A stretch of DNA of 64,000 bases, taken from Flavobacterium sp. Sd200. GTDB taxonomy: Bacteria > Bacteroidota > Bacteroidia > Flavobacteriales > Flavobacteriaceae. The position numbers were made by a program, and so were the translations under genes. Within the stretch, counting starts at the first letter, position 1. Each line of letters starts with the position of its first letter. The stretch is taken from contig NZ_WUMN01000005.1 of NCBI RefSeq assembly GCF_009826935.1, forward strand, positions 282,054 to 346,053, given 5' to 3'. A model generated the notes under the pieces. That model was not told the origin of the DNA and searched no databases. It worked only from the letters and a program-made list of their open reading frames with translations. Of the stretch, positions 15,678 to 24,691 are shown in pieces.

Positions 15678-15803
15678 CTCTTGAGAGGGGTTAGGGGTGT
15701 GTTGTGTAGAATAATTATCACCAATAGAGATTCATTATAAAATTCAACATACCTCCCCTCCGGAGCTTATTATCAAAACCCAGTTATCTACAACCCAAAT
15801 AAA

Positions 15804-15834
15804 AACCTGCAAGGTTTTGAAAACCTTGCAGGTT
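15804..15834. repeat. Perfect 15-bp palindromic repeat (AACCTGCAAGGTTTT type)
   Basis: AACCTGCAAGGTTTT (15804-15818) and its exact reverse complement (15820-15834) are separated by a single G. The sequence resembles a palindrome family I associate with intergenic DNA of Bacteroidota. Confidence 0.75.
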
Positions 15835-15950
15835 AGTGGTGCGTGATCATTATCGCTCTCACACATGATATAGAAGACCCTGCATGTATGGCAAAAACTT
15901 CTTATATCATATTTAAATTATTTGATATTTTAAAATACACTCCTTAACAA

Positions 15951-17228
15951 CTACTTAGGCGTTGCCCAGAGTTCTTTTTCATTCGTAAACTTATATTCGG
16001 TCTTTGGCTGAGGGGTTAAGGAAATTTCCTTGCCATTTTTAAGCTTTAAAATAAGCTTCTTTTGATCTTTCAATAAATTTTGCTGATACATCCTTAAGGT
16101 ATAATTATCTCCAAAATCTGCCGGAACTTTACCGTTAATGCTCACCACCTCGTCCATCAGTTTAATATCGCTGTTTACAGTATTAGCATTAGCATCTATA
16201 GACATGATTTTAAGCTTACCTTCTATATAATGCACACGGTAGCCATATACCTCGTTTCCAATTGCCGGAGCCGGCTTTTTCCTTGACGAAAGCGCATATA
16301 CTGTATTGCCAGAAGTATTTATTATTACATTATAATTATCCCTAAAAATTTTATTGCCAATAATTATATTGTTTACAGCTTTTGTAAACGAAATTTTGGG
16401 TTGGACGGCAAGTTTTTTTCCCGAAAGCTCGAAGCTAAACCCATCTTTAATAGTATAAATAGTGTCAACAGGCGCCAAACCACCTACGCTGATAGAGCTG
16501 GGTCCAAAGGCTTTAGTAGCGTCAGACTTAGCAAAGAAATGTGCATTTGAAGTATTTACCTCAATAATATCGTTGTTAAATCCAAAATCAACCAAGGTTT
16601 CAATCTTGTTGCCATTAAGCGCAATGGGCATATAATGGTTTGCATTGGTTTCAATAATGCGATAGGGCAAAACCAAATCGTTATTGTTTACCATAAATGG
16701 TTTTTCAGATATTTCTACAAAATTGTTATCGAAATCAAATTTCCAATTTAGTTTATTGATAACCGCAGCTCCTAAAATACCCTGGAACATTAGCTCTTTG
16801 GTCTGGCTTATCGATTTAAAATCTACCTTAAGAAACGGGGAGTTCAGAACCGAAATTCCACCAATCTCCATCTTAGGACAAATTATAAAATTTAAATTTA
16901 CCTGAACGTTATTTCCATCGGTCGCAGTAACGCTCTCGGCATTACCACCATAGGGCACAAATTTAAATTGGTCTACAAGAGAATTATCAATACCCGAAAA
17001 CGAGAAACCGTTATCCCACATAAAAGTGGCATTTTTTCCGTTAACTTTTATTTTTAATAATATAAGGTCATTTTTTATTTCAATCGGAATTTTAACCGTT
17101 TTGTTGTCGGTTTTCAGCGTTGCTGAATGCAAAAAATCAACTATCTCTTTTTCTGTTTGTGCCTGCGCTTTAGGCAATGAAAGAGATAATGTAATCAGGA
17201 AAAATAAGATCGTGTGGTGTAGTTTCAT
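15951..17228 (-). CDS. Secreted retropepsin-like aspartyl protease with PDZ domain
   Basis: A 425-residue protein with a signal peptide (1-23, ending KAQAQ). Two retropepsin-like halves follow. The first has FMWDNGFSFSGIDNSLV (about 68-84), where DNG replaces the usual DTG. The second has ETLVDFGFNNDIIEVN (about 205-220), with DFG instead of DTG/DSG. A PDZ domain occupies about 330-400 (YGYRVHYIEGKLKIMSIDAN, then LMDEVVSINGK). This layout is common in flavobacterial aspartyl protease family proteins, where proteolytic activity is often unproven; the two atypical triads make weak or absent catalysis possible. It is expected to be exported to the periplasm or cell surface and is monocistronic. 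Confidence 0.82.
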   Translation of the reverse strand: MKLHHTILFFLITLSLSLPKAQAQTEKEIVDFLHSATLKTDNKTVKIPIEIKNDLILLKIKVNGKNATFMWDNGFSFSGIDNSLVDQFKFVPYGGNAESVTATDGNNVQVNLNFIICPKMEIGGISVLNSPFLKVDFKSISQTKELMFQGILGAAVINKLNWKFDFDNNFVEISEKPFMVNNNDLVLPYRIIETNANHYMPIALNGNKIETLVDFGFNNDIIEVNTSNAHFFAKSDATKAFGPSSISVGGLAPVDTIYTIKDGFSFELSGKKLAVQPKISFTKAVNNIIIGNKIFRDNYNVIINTSGNTVYALSSRKKPAPAIGNEVYGYRVHYIEGKLKIMSIDANANTVNSDIKLMDEVVSINGKVPADFGDNYTLRMYQQNLLKDQKKLILKLKNGKEISLTPQPKTEYKFTNEKELWATPK

Positions 17229-17358
17229 TTTGGCTTATGTAAATAATTAAAGGGCAATTATAGTCAATATTTTTTACACACCACTTTTAAACTTCAACCT
17301 CTACACCCTGACTTTACCTGTAAACACGTACACTTTGTGCTATCTAAAAAGCAAAAAA

Positions 17359-17393
17359 CCTGCAAAAACTGTTCTTATTCAGTTGTTTGCAGG
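17359..17393 (-). terminator. rho terminator
   Basis: On the minus strand CCTGCAAACAACTG (17393-17380) pairs with CAGTTTTTGCAGG (17371-17359), followed by TTTTTTGC. It lies 40 nt past the rho stop codon. Confidence 0.8.
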
Positions 17394-17433
17394 CTTAATG
17401 ATTATTTTATGATGTACCTAAAAAAAATCGGTA

Positions 17434-19359
17434 TTAGTCGTTCATCGAAATAAGGAATTCGGCGTTGTTACGGGTCTTTTTAAAACGGTCGTTAATAAAA
17501 TCCATAGCCTCAACCGGATTCATATCGGCAAGATATTTCCTCATTATCCACATGTGCTGTATGGTTTTTTCGTCAAGCAGCAAATCGTCTCTCCTTGTGC
17601 TCGACGATGTAAGGTCTACCGCCGGGAAAATACGCCTGTTGGCAATTTTCCTGTCTAACTGTAGTTCCATGTTTCCGGTACCTTTAAATTCCTCAAAAAT
17701 AACCTCGTCCATTTTAGATCCGGTTTCCGTTAGTGCCGTAGCAATAATACTTAAAGATCCGCCACCTTCTATATTACGGGCTGCACCAAAAAAGCGTTTT
17801 GGCTTTTGCAGGGCGTTGGCATCTACACCACCGCTCAATACTTTTCCGCTTGCAGGCTGCACCGTGTTGTAAGCCCTGGCAAGACGCGTAATAGAGTCCA
17901 AAAGCACCACTACATCGTGGCCACACTCTACAAGACGTTTGGCTTTCTCTAAAACAATATTGGCTATTTTTACGTGTTCCTGCGGCTCTTTGTCAAAGGT
18001 AGAGGCAATAACCTCTCCCCTAACGCTGCGTTGCATATCTGTAACCTCTTCAGGACGTTCGTCAATAAGCAGTACAAGTAAATAAACTTCAGGATGATTT
18101 GCCGCAATAGCGTTCGCTATATCTTTAAGCAACATGGTTTTACCAGTTTTTGGCTGTGCCACGATCATGCCGCGTTGTCCTTTCCCTATAGGCGAAAACA
18201 GGTCTATAATACGGGTAGATATAGTGCTTTGCTTTTCAGCAATATTAAATTTCTCTGACGGGAAAACCGGGGTTAAGTGCTCAAAAGCAATCCTGTCGCG
18301 CACCACCTGTGGGTCATGACCGTTAATTTTGTTTACCTTAACTAACGGGAAATATTTTTCGCCCTCTTTTGGCGGACGTACCACACCTTTTACAGTGTCG
18401 CCCGTTTTTAAGCCAAACAGGCGTATTTGCGAATTAGACAAATAAATATCATCCGGAGATGCAAGATAGTTGTAGTCAGATGAACGCAGGAAACCGTAGC
18501 CATCAGGCATCATTTCGAGCACACCTTCGCTCTCAATAATACCGTCAAACTCATAATCCGGTTCGCGGTAGTTTTGTTTCTTGTTTTGTGTTGCCTGTGG
18601 CTGTGGTGCTGTGGCTGTGCTATTATTGTTGCTTGCCGCCTGGGGCTGTGCCGGCACAATAGCAGGGCCATCTGCCTGGGGCGCACCACCATCTGCAAGA
18701 GCCTGCATTCTTTTTTTATAGCTTGGGTGATTAGGATTGTTGGCATTAGCCCTCTCAATTTGTGCCCTTCGCTCTTCTTCGGTCAGTTGTGGCCTTTGCT
18801 TTGCAGGCGCATCACCTTTTGGTTGGTTAGCGTCTCTCGCCTGTATTTTTTTCCTTTTGTCTTTCTCACCTGCCGGATTTTGACTGTTAGCAGCAGATAA
18901 ATCTGTCGGCTCTTCAGTCTTAACTTCCTGTGCAGCATCTTCTGTCTGTGCGGTTTGCGCCACAGGAGTATCTTCGGCTGTTTCAGTTTGTTTTAAAGGA
19001 GTATTTTTCTTTTTAAAAACCTTATCGGTTTTGGGTTCAGCTGTCGGTGTGTTTTCGGCAGTTGGAGCTGTTTCTGCCGCAGGGGCTTCATCAGCAAGGG
19101 TTTGTGTTTTAGTTTTAGCATCGTCTGCCTTAGCTATCCTGGCACGCTTTGGTTTAGCTTCGCTTTCAGACGTGGGCGCAGCGGCAGCCGTTTCTTCAAA
19201 TAGTGGCAATACCTGTGCAGGGTTTGCCGCCTGATGGTCTAAGATCTGGTAAATAAGTTCGTCTTTTTTTAGTCCGCGATATTTATTGATCTTAGCTTTC
19301 TTAGCAATTTCCTGAAGTTCAGGCAGCTTCATTTCTTTCAATTCAGAAATATCAAACAT
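17434..19359 (-). CDS. rho: Transcription termination factor Rho (long N-terminal insertion)
   Basis: A 641-residue hexameric RNA helicase that ends transcription at untranslated RNA. Residues 1-45 form the Rho N-terminal SAP-like domain ([20 protein letters not shown]). About 50-270 is a low-complexity, Ala/Pro/Glu/Gln/Asn-rich insertion that is almost certainly disordered. The cold-shock RNA-binding domain follows ([20 protein letters not shown], about 280-300), then the ATPase with [14 protein letters not shown]alker A and [18 protein letters not shown]. coli Rho has 419 residues, so the insertion accounts for the extra length. Such insertions are known in Bacteroidota and Actinobacteria Rho, where they may aid RNA binding or phase separation. 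Confidence 0.97.
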   Translation of the reverse strand: MFDISELKEMKLPELQEIAKKAKINKYRGLKKDELIYQILDHQAANPAQVLPLFEETAAAAPTSESEAKPKRARIAKADDAKTKTQTLADEAPAAETAPTAENTPTAEPKTDKVFKKKNTPLKQTETAEDTPVAQTAQTEDAAQEVKTEEPTDLSAANSQNPAGEKDKRKKIQARDANQPKGDAPAKQRPQLTEEERRAQIERANANNPNHPSYKKRMQALADGGAPQADGPAIVPAQPQAASNNNSTATAPQPQATQNKKQNYREPDYEFDGIIESEGVLEMMPDGYGFLRSSDYNYLASPDDIYLSNSQIRLFGLKTGDTVKGVVRPPKEGEKYFPLVKVNKINGHDPQVVRDRIAFEHLTPVFPSEKFNIAEKQSTISTRIIDLFSPIGKGQRGMIVAQPKTGKTMLLKDIANAIAANHPEVYLLVLLIDERPEEVTDMQRSVRGEVIASTFDKEPQEHVKIANIVLEKAKRLVECGHDVVVLLDSITRLARAYNTVQPASGKVLSGGVDANALQKPKRFFGAARNIEGGGSLSIIATALTETGSKMDEVIFEEFKGTGNMELQLDRKIANRRIFPAVDLTSSSTRRDDLLLDEKTIQHMWIMRKYLADMNPVEAMDFINDRFKKTRNNAEFLISMND

Positions 19360-19521
19360 GTATTATTTCGGGTTAGTTTTTGAAATTTTAAAAAACGCAG
19401 AAAGTAATAAGGAATTTTTGGAGAAACCATACTTCTGCAGAGAGGAAGTACTTGTAGTTTAGTATTGCAATATTACAAATTATTTTTTACTGTGCAATAG
19501 TATTTTTATAAAAAGAAAACA

Positions 19522-19529
19522 TATTTTTG
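19522..19529 (+). promoter_or_regulatory. -7 box (TATTTTTG) of the DUF4293 gene
   Basis: It matches TAnnTTTG and ends on the base of a possible GTG start at 19529. This excludes that start in favour of the ATG at 19550. Confidence 0.6.
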
Positions 19530-19549
19530 TGCAGCAATTAAAAACAGCG

Positions 19550-19960
19550 ATGTTACAAAGAATACAAAGCATATATTTATTTATAGCCGTTATTAGCAGT
19601 GGGGTGCTGCCTTTATTTTTGCCCCTGTACACTCTTGATAATGGCGAAGAAGTATCGTTTATGCAAAATATAGCCTATGTATTGTTATTTGTTTTTAGTG
19701 CCACGCTTTCTATAATAGGCATATTTACTTATAAGAGAAGAAAAAATCAGTTTGTTATTGGCAGGCTGAACATAATATTAAATTTAGTTTTATTAGGATT
19801 ATTTATTTACAGGGTGCTAAATTTATCCGGAGATACAAAAGTATCAGAGAAGGGTATTGGGATGTTCCTCCCTATTGTTTCTATCGTTTTTATAAGCCTT
19901 GCCAATAAGGCTATCAAGAAGGATGAGGATCTCGTAAAATCAGCAGACCGTTTAAGATAA
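19550..19960 (+). CDS. DUF4293 family membrane protein
   Basis: A 136-residue integral membrane protein starting MLQRIQSIYLFIAVISSGVL. Four hydrophobic helices are visible, at about 6-26, 42-62, 73-93 and 104-121, separated by short charged loops (YKRRKNQFVIGR between helices 2 and 3). The start MLQRIQSIYL and the RRKNQ loop are typical of DUF4293, a Bacteroidota-specific family of unknown function usually found near rho, as here. It is transcribed divergently from rho and convergently with birA. Confidence 0.88.
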   Translation: MLQRIQSIYLFIAVISSGVLPLFLPLYTLDNGEEVSFMQNIAYVLLFVFSATLSIIGIFTYKRRKNQFVIGRLNIILNLVLLGLFIYRVLNLSGDTKVSEKGIGMFLPIVSIVFISLANKAIKKDEDLVKSADRLR

Positions 19961-19991
19961 ACCTTTAATCTTAGTTTATTAGTGCGTAAAA

Positions 19992-20024
19992 GATCCGGAG
20001 CTTGCCAGCTACCGGATTTTTTTG
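19992..20024. terminator. Bidirectional terminator between DUF4293 and birA
   Basis: ATCCGGAGC and GCTACCGGAT pair with one bulge around TTGCCA, followed on the plus strand by TTTTTTTG. It sits between convergent stops. Confidence 0.7.
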
Positions 20025-20025
20025 T

Positions 20026-20754
20026 TTAATACAGCAACTGCACCTCTTTTATAGCATATTGCGCAATGGAAGTATCTTCAAGAGCAACCTCTAACATGCC
20101 GTTGCGGTTAACGCCCTGGATAATGCCCACAAACCTTTTCCCGTTACTTTCAAAGGTCATAGGTACTCCTTTTTTGAACAGCCTGTCGTGATAGGCCTGC
20201 CACAATGCATCTTCCCCATTATTCAGTAATTTTACGGCAGTAAGTTTTATTTGCTGTATTATCCTGTGCATTATCTCCTCTTTATCAAAATCATGGCCTG
20301 TCACCAAGGCTAATGACGATGCCCTGGCCAATCCATCAAAATTTTGCTGGTTCACATTAAGCCCTATTCCTATAACAGATGATATAGCCCCACCCGACTT
20401 AAAACTATTCTCTATAAGCACACCGCCAATTTTTTTACTGCCTGCCAAAATGTCGTTAGGCCATTTAACACTAAGCTGCGGAATATTATATACTTCTAAA
20501 GCTTGGGCAATGCTTACTGCCACCCCTACATTAAGGTTAAAAACGGCATTAGCTTCAAACAGTAAATTTTTAACCAAAACACTAAAAGTTAAGTTTTTAC
20601 CCGACTCTACACTCCACTGCGCACCCATTTGCCCACGCCCGGCTGTTTGGTTTTGGACAGTAACAACAGTAAAATTTTCTATGTCCTGAGAAGCCACCAG
20701 TTGTTTAAGGTAATCGTTGGTAGAGTTTGTGGCATTGAGTTTGATTATATTCAT
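20026..20754 (-). CDS. birA: Biotin--[acetyl-CoA-carboxylase] ligase (monofunctional)
   Basis: A 242-residue enzyme that attaches biotin to the carboxyl carrier protein. I start at MNIIKLNATNSTNDYLKQLV (ATG at 20754), where the catalytic domain begins; the frame continues to 20811 but the extra residues do not fit the family. GRGQMGAQW (39-47) is the biotinyl-AMP loop and KWPNDIL (97-103) the active-site motif. VIGIGLNVNQ follows, and the C-terminal SH3-like cap spans about 190-242. The N-terminal helix-turn-helix of bifunctional BirA is missing, so it is an enzyme and not a biotin repressor. Confidence 0.94.
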   Translation of the reverse strand: MNIIKLNATNSTNDYLKQLVASQDIENFTVVTVQNQTAGRGQMGAQWSVESGKNLTFSVLVKNLLFEANAVFNLNVGVAVSIAQALEVYNIPQLSVKWPNDILAGSKKIGGVLIENSFKSGGAISSVIGIGLNVNQQNFDGLARASSLALVTGHDFDKEEIMHRIIQQIKLTAVKLLNNGEDALWQAYHDRLFKKGVPMTFESNGKRFVGIIQGVNRNGMLEVALEDTSIAQYAIKEVQLLY

Positions 20755-20819
20755 TTTAAAATAAGTGTACTTACCCTTTTTTAATATAAATTTAGGGTCA
20801 AAAGTAAACACAAAAGTGA

Positions 20820-20827
20820 TAACTTTG
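20820..20827 (+). promoter_or_regulatory. -7 box (TAACTTTG) of rsfS-ftsH
   Basis: An exact TAnnTTTG match, 20 nt before the rsfS ATG. Confidence 0.65.
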
Positions 20828-20847
20828 CGTAATATATAAATTTTTAG

Positions 20848-21219
20848 ATGGCGAAAAAAAATGTAAACAATGATGATCTGTTAGCTAATATCATCAAAGG
20901 AATAGAAGAAGTAAAAGGCAATGATATAGATATCCTCGATTTAAGGGCAATCGATAATACCGTGTGCGATTATTTTGTAATATGCAACGGTACCTCTAAT
21001 ACACAGGTAAACGCTATTGTTCACTCAATTCAAAAAATAGTTTCCAAAGAATTAAAAGATAAACCTTGGCATGTTGAAGGTACAGAGAATGGTGAATGGG
21101 TACTTATGGACTATGTAAACATAGTGGTACACGTTTTCCAGAAACACATTCGCGAGTACTACAACATAGAAAGCCTGTGGGGCGATGCCAGGATAACTTC
21201 TATTGGTAACAACTACTAA
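20848..21219 (+). CDS. rsfS: Ribosome silencing factor (RsfS/Iojap)
   Basis: A 123-residue soluble protein of the Iojap family, which binds L14 of the 50S subunit and blocks subunit joining when nutrients are scarce. The family core is visible: DILDLRAIDNTVCDYFVICN (about 31-50), the TSNTQVNAI stretch, WHVEGTENGEWVLMDY (about 75-90) and the C-terminal VVHVFQKHIREYYNIESLWG. Length is typical. ftsH begins 17 nt after its stop, so the two share a transcript, an arrangement common in Flavobacteriia. Assignment is firm. Confidence 0.95.
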   Translation: MAKKNVNNDDLLANIIKGIEEVKGNDIDILDLRAIDNTVCDYFVICNGTSNTQVNAIVHSIQKIVSKELKDKPWHVEGTENGEWVLMDYVNIVVHVFQKHIREYYNIESLWGDARITSIGNNY

Positions 21220-21236
21220 CAAAGAACCAAAAATTC

Positions 21237-23165
21237 ATGTCAAAAGATAATAAGCCTACAAAATTTAAAATAAGCCCGTACTTTATATATGGCGGAATTT
21301 TATTGCTGCTTATAGCTGCAAACTATTTTAGCGGAGCTTCTAACTGGAGCAGCCCTAAACCTACATCGCTTTCTACTTTTTACAAGTACTTAGACCAAAA
21401 TGAGGTACAAAAGGTAGTTTACAACAAAACTACCGCCGAGGTGTATTTAAAACCCGAAGCCCTTAAAAGCAAAGAGCACGAAAAAGTACAAAAAGACATG
21501 TTTGACCACGCCAACAAAGGCCCTCACTACAGTGTGGTTATTGGCGACAAGAACGAACTGTTTGTAAAAAAACTTGACGAAGCCTCTAAAGCCGGTAAGC
21601 TTACAGACTATTCTGCTGAGCCGGAGAGTGCCTGGGGCGAATGGCTGATAACGCTTTTCCCTCTAATCATCATTATTGGTCTTTGGGTGTTTATGATGCG
21701 AAGAATGTCTGGCGGTGGCGCAGCCGGAGGCGGCGGACAGATATTTAATATCGGCAAATCTAAAGCTAAACTTTTTGACGAAAAAAACGATATTAAAGTA
21801 ACTTTTAAAGACGTTGCAGGCCTTGAAGGTGCCAAAGAAGAAATACAGGAAATTGTAGAGTTCTTAAAAACCCCTGAAAAATACACCAGCATTGGCGGTA
21901 AAATACCAAAAGGAGCATTGCTTGTAGGCCCTCCGGGAACAGGTAAAACCCTGTTAGCCAAAGCTGTTGCAGGCGAAGCTAAAGTTCCTTTCTTTTCGCT
22001 TTCGGGTTCAGACTTTGTTGAGATGTTCGTAGGTGTGGGCGCAAGCCGCGTGCGCGACCTGTTTAAACAGGCCAAAGAAAAATCACCTGCCATTATATTT
22101 ATAGATGAGATCGATGCTGTGGGCCGTGCCCGTGGCAAAAATAACTTCTCAGGCTCTAACGACGAGAGAGAAAACACCCTGAACCAACTACTTACAGAAA
22201 TGGATGGTTTTGGTACTAACACCAATGTTATTGTGCTTGCCGCAACCAACCGCGCCGATGTTCTTGACAAAGCTCTTATGCGTGCCGGACGTTTTGACAG
22301 GCAAATTTATGTAGACCTTCCGGACATCAGGGAGCGTCGCGAGATATTTGAAGTACACCTTAAGCCGATAAAAAAATCGGAAGACTTAGATACTGAGTTC
22401 CTTGCAAAGCAAACCCCGGGCTTCTCCGGTGCTGATATTGCAAATGTTTGTAACGAAGCTGCCCTTATTGCTGCCCGTAACAACAAAACCGCAGTAGACA
22501 AACAGGATTTTCTTGATGCTGTAGACCGTATTGTGGGTGGTCTTGAAAAGAAAAACAAAATCATCTCTGCTGAAGAAAAACGTGCTATTGCCATTCACGA
22601 AGCAGGCCACGCAACCGTAAGCTGGATGCTTGAGCATGCTGCCCCACTGGTAAAAGTAACCATCGTGCCAAGAGGTCAAAGCCTTGGTGCTGCTTGGTAC
22701 CTGCCGGAAGAAAGGCTTATTGTTAGACCGGACCAAATGAAAGATGAAATGTGTGCCACCATGGGAGGCCGCGCTGCTGAAAAGGTTATTTTTAATACCA
22801 TATCTACAGGTGCTTTAAGCGACCTTGAAAAAGTGACCAAACAGGCACGTGCTATGGTTACCATTTATGGGCTAAACGACAAACTGGGCAATATTACATA
22901 TTATGACTCTACCGGGCAAAGCGAATATAACTTTGGAAAACCTTATAGTGAAGACACAGCACAGGTTATTGACAAAGAAATTTCAGACCTTATAGAAGAG
23001 CAATACCAGCGCGCTATTAACATTCTTGATGAGAACAGGGACAAGCTACTTAAACTTGCCGATATACTTATTGAAAAAGAAGTGATCTTTAAAGACGACC
23101 TTGAAGCAATTTTTGGCAACAGGCCGTTTGAAAAAACAGGGCATGAGGTAATTAGTGAAGCTTAG
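21237..23165 (+). CDS. ftsH: ATP-dependent zinc metalloprotease FtsH
   Basis: A 642-residue inner-membrane AAA+ protease that degrades misassembled membrane proteins and short-lived regulators. Transmembrane helix 1 is at about 13-30 and helix 2 at about 136-155, with the periplasmic segment between them. Walker A GPPGTGKT is at 231-238, Walker [12 protein letters not shown] follows, then the SRH arginine fingers (RAGRFDRQI). The zinc site HEAGH is at 454-458, and the third ligand is expected in the downstream GALSDLEK region. Length is normal. The gene is co-transcribed with rsfS and ends at a strong terminator. Confidence 0.98.
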   Translation: MSKDNKPTKFKISPYFIYGGILLLLIAANYFSGASNWSSPKPTSLSTFYKYLDQNEVQKVVYNKTTAEVYLKPEALKSKEHEKVQKDMFDHANKGPHYSVVIGDKNELFVKKLDEASKAGKLTDYSAEPESAWGEWLITLFPLIIIIGLWVFMMRRMSGGGAAGGGGQIFNIGKSKAKLFDEKNDIKVTFKDVAGLEGAKEEIQEIVEFLKTPEKYTSIGGKIPKGALLVGPPGTGKTLLAKAVAGEAKVPFFSLSGSDFVEMFVGVGASRVRDLFKQAKEKSPAIIFIDEIDAVGRARGKNNFSGSNDERENTLNQLLTEMDGFGTNTNVIVLAATNRADVLDKALMRAGRFDRQIYVDLPDIRERREIFEVHLKPIKKSEDLDTEFLAKQTPGFSGADIANVCNEAALIAARNNKTAVDKQDFLDAVDRIVGGLEKKNKIISAEEKRAIAIHEAGHATVSWMLEHAAPLVKVTIVPRGQSLGAAWYLPEERLIVRPDQMKDEMCATMGGRAAEKVIFNTISTGALSDLEKVTKQARAMVTIYGLNDKLGNITYYDSTGQSEYNFGKPYSEDTAQVIDKEISDLIEEQYQRAINILDENRDKLLKLADILIEKEVIFKDDLEAIFGNRPFEKTGHEVISEA

Positions 23166-23190
23166 ATAAAAAATCATAAATAAAAATTAA

Positions 23191-23230
23191 AAATCTTAAC
23201 CCAATCGCAGGATTGAGTTAAGATTTTTTT
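23191..23230 (+). terminator. ftsH terminator
   Basis: 16-nt arms 23191-23206 and 23211-23226 pair with one mismatch around GCAG, followed by TTTTTT. The T-run runs straight into the next promoter's -7 box. Confidence 0.88.
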
Positions 23231-23237
23231 ATCTTTG
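23230..23237 (+). promoter_or_regulatory. -7 box (TATCTTTG) of the LUD-cdsA-psd operon
   Basis: An exact TAnnTTTG match abutting the ftsH terminator, 34 nt before the ATG at 23272. Confidence 0.65.
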
Positions 23238-23271
23238 GTCATTAAGCAAATCATTTGGGGATATAACGAGT

Positions 23272-23871
23272 ATGAGCCTTTTTAAGAAGATTTTTGGTGC
23301 AGGAGAAGTTTCCGGAGAAGAGAAAAACGCAGACAACAGTCCTTTTCTCCCGGAAGATCAATTGCCTATTGACGAGCTTTTTACTACAAATTTTAAAAAA
23401 AACGGGGGTAAATTTATTTACTGCGACAGCGTTAACGAGGTGCACGAACAGTTTTTAAACGTGCTTGAAGAAAACGACTGGTTTGAATGCGAAGCTTTGT
23501 GTTTTGAACCCAAATTACAGCACCTGCTCGACGAAAACAGGCTTGAATACAATAATGTTAAAAACCCTAAGTTTTTACTGGCAACCTGCGAAAGCCTTGT
23601 GGCCGATGAGGGTGCAATACTTTTTTCGTCTAAACAAATAAAACAATTTAAACCCGGCGAACTGCCCGACAACATTGTAATATTTGCCACAACCAGCCAA
23701 ATGCTGGCCAGTAAAACAGACTGCCTTAGACATATTAAGAAAAAATATGATAAGGACTACCCCACTAACATAACAGCCATTAAATATTTTGAAAAAGCTA
23801 AAGACGAAGATTTTTTGCATTATGGCAGCGTAGCTAAAAACCTTTACTTATTGCTTTTAGAAGACCTTTAA
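23272..23871 (+). CDS. LUD domain protein (LutC-like)
   Basis: A 199-residue soluble protein. The C-terminal two thirds carry the LUD fold: LATCESLVADEGAILFSSKQ (about 103-122), PDNIVIFATTSQML, and the final HYGSVAKNLYLLLLEDL. LutC of lactate utilisation belongs to this family, but no lutA or lutB lies here, so a lactate role is not supported. In many Flavobacteriia an LUD gene lies between ftsH and cdsA exactly as here. The N-terminal 45 residues are charged and probably flexible. It is first in an operon, with cdsA starting 1 nt after its stop. Function unknown. Confidence 0.85.
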   Translation: MSLFKKIFGAGEVSGEEKNADNSPFLPEDQLPIDELFTTNFKKNGGKFIYCDSVNEVHEQFLNVLEENDWFECEALCFEPKLQHLLDENRLEYNNVKNPKFLLATCESLVADEGAILFSSKQIKQFKPGELPDNIVIFATTSQMLASKTDCLRHIKKKYDKDYPTNITAIKYFEKAKDEDFLHYGSVAKNLYLLLLEDL

Positions 23872-23872
23872 T

Positions 23873-24691
23873 ATGAACGAGAGCATCATAAGGACATTAT
23901 CGGGCTTGGTTTATATTATTTTGCTTGTATCAGCAACCCTTTACTCCCCCTTTACCTTTGCAATTTTATTTGGCATTTTCCTTATACTATCTGTAGTAGA
24001 GTTTTGCCGCCTTGCTAATCTTGACAAAGCTGTTCCTATTGTTATGGCCTTAGCAGGTTTAATGCTGTTTGGCTACAACGTTAACAACAATCCGGCATCT
24101 AACCTCATGCTCAACCTGGCAGCACTATTTATATCGGTTAGCCTCCTTATGGATCTTTTTAAAACCGGGCCGTTGGTGCCACGCGACAAAACCGCAAAAC
24201 TGGCGCGTTTAACCGGATATGTTATTATACCGTTTATACTTATCATTAAAATGGCGTTTTTAACAAACGCCTTTAATCCGTATATAATTATAGGCATGTT
24301 CATACTAATATGGGCTAATGATACCTTTGCGTATATTGTGGGCAAGCTTATAGGCAGGCATAAACTGCTTGAACGTATATCTCCCAAAAAAACCATAGAA
24401 GGTTTTGTGGGGGGCATGCTGTTTGCTGTTGTAGGAGCCTATATTTTAGGACAAAGCAGCTATTTTAATACAGCCCTAAGCCCCTGGCAGTGGATGGCCT
24501 TTGCGGCAGTCCTTGTAATTTTTGGCACATTGGGCGACCTTGTAGAATCTCAACTTAAACGAAATGCCGGTGTAAAAGACAGCGGTAAGATAATGCCCGG
24601 ACATGGCGGCATACTTGACAGGCTGGATAGCGTATTATTTGCGACACCTTTCTTATTTTTGTATTATCAAATCTTAAACTATGTTTCATAA
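23873..24691 (+). CDS. cdsA: Phosphatidate cytidylyltransferase
   Basis: A 272-residue inner-membrane enzyme making CDP-diacylglycerol from phosphatidate and CTP, the branch point of phospholipid synthesis. About eight hydrophobic helices are visible. The family motifs are ERISPKKTIEGFVGGMLF (about 166-183) and the C-terminal signature GDLVESQLKRNAGVKDSGKI, then MPGHGGILDRLDS with the metal-binding Asp residues. Length is normal. Its last 11 nt overlap psd, so the two lipid enzymes are translationally coupled. Confidence 0.96.
   Translation: MNESIIRTLSGLVYIILLVSATLYSPFTFAILFGIFLILSVVEFCRLANLDKAVPIVMALAGLMLFGYNVNNNPASNLMLNLAALFISVSLLMDLFKTGPLVPRDKTAKLARLTGYVIIPFILIIKMAFLTNAFNPYIIIGMFILIWANDTFAYIVGKLIGRHKLLERISPKKTIEGFVGGMLFAVVGAYILGQSSYFNTALSPWQWMAFAAVLVIFGTLGDLVESQLKRNAGVKDSGKIMPGHGGILDRLDSVLFATPFLFLYYQILNYVS

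Larger units (their letters stand above)
15353..15702. mobile_element. Outer miniature inverted-repeat element, interrupted
   Basis: The 30 bases at 15353-15382 (ACACACCCCTAACCCCTCTC and the next ten) are the exact reverse complement of 15445-15458 joined to 15687-15702. Removing the insertion plus one copy of its 9-bp duplication restores a 122-bp element with perfect 30-bp terminal inverted repeats. It carries no open frame worth calling. It resembles non-autonomous MITE-like elements; the source transposase is unknown. Confidence 0.75.

Noticed and set aside
15459..15684. Genes in the 15.4-15.7 kb frames (61 and 72 codons)
   Set aside because: They run through terminal inverted repeats of the nested elements and show only repeat-derived residues.
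21608..22270. 220-codon open frame antisense to ftsH
   Set aside because: Shadow of a high-information conserved gene; Ser/Pro-rich translation with no family features.
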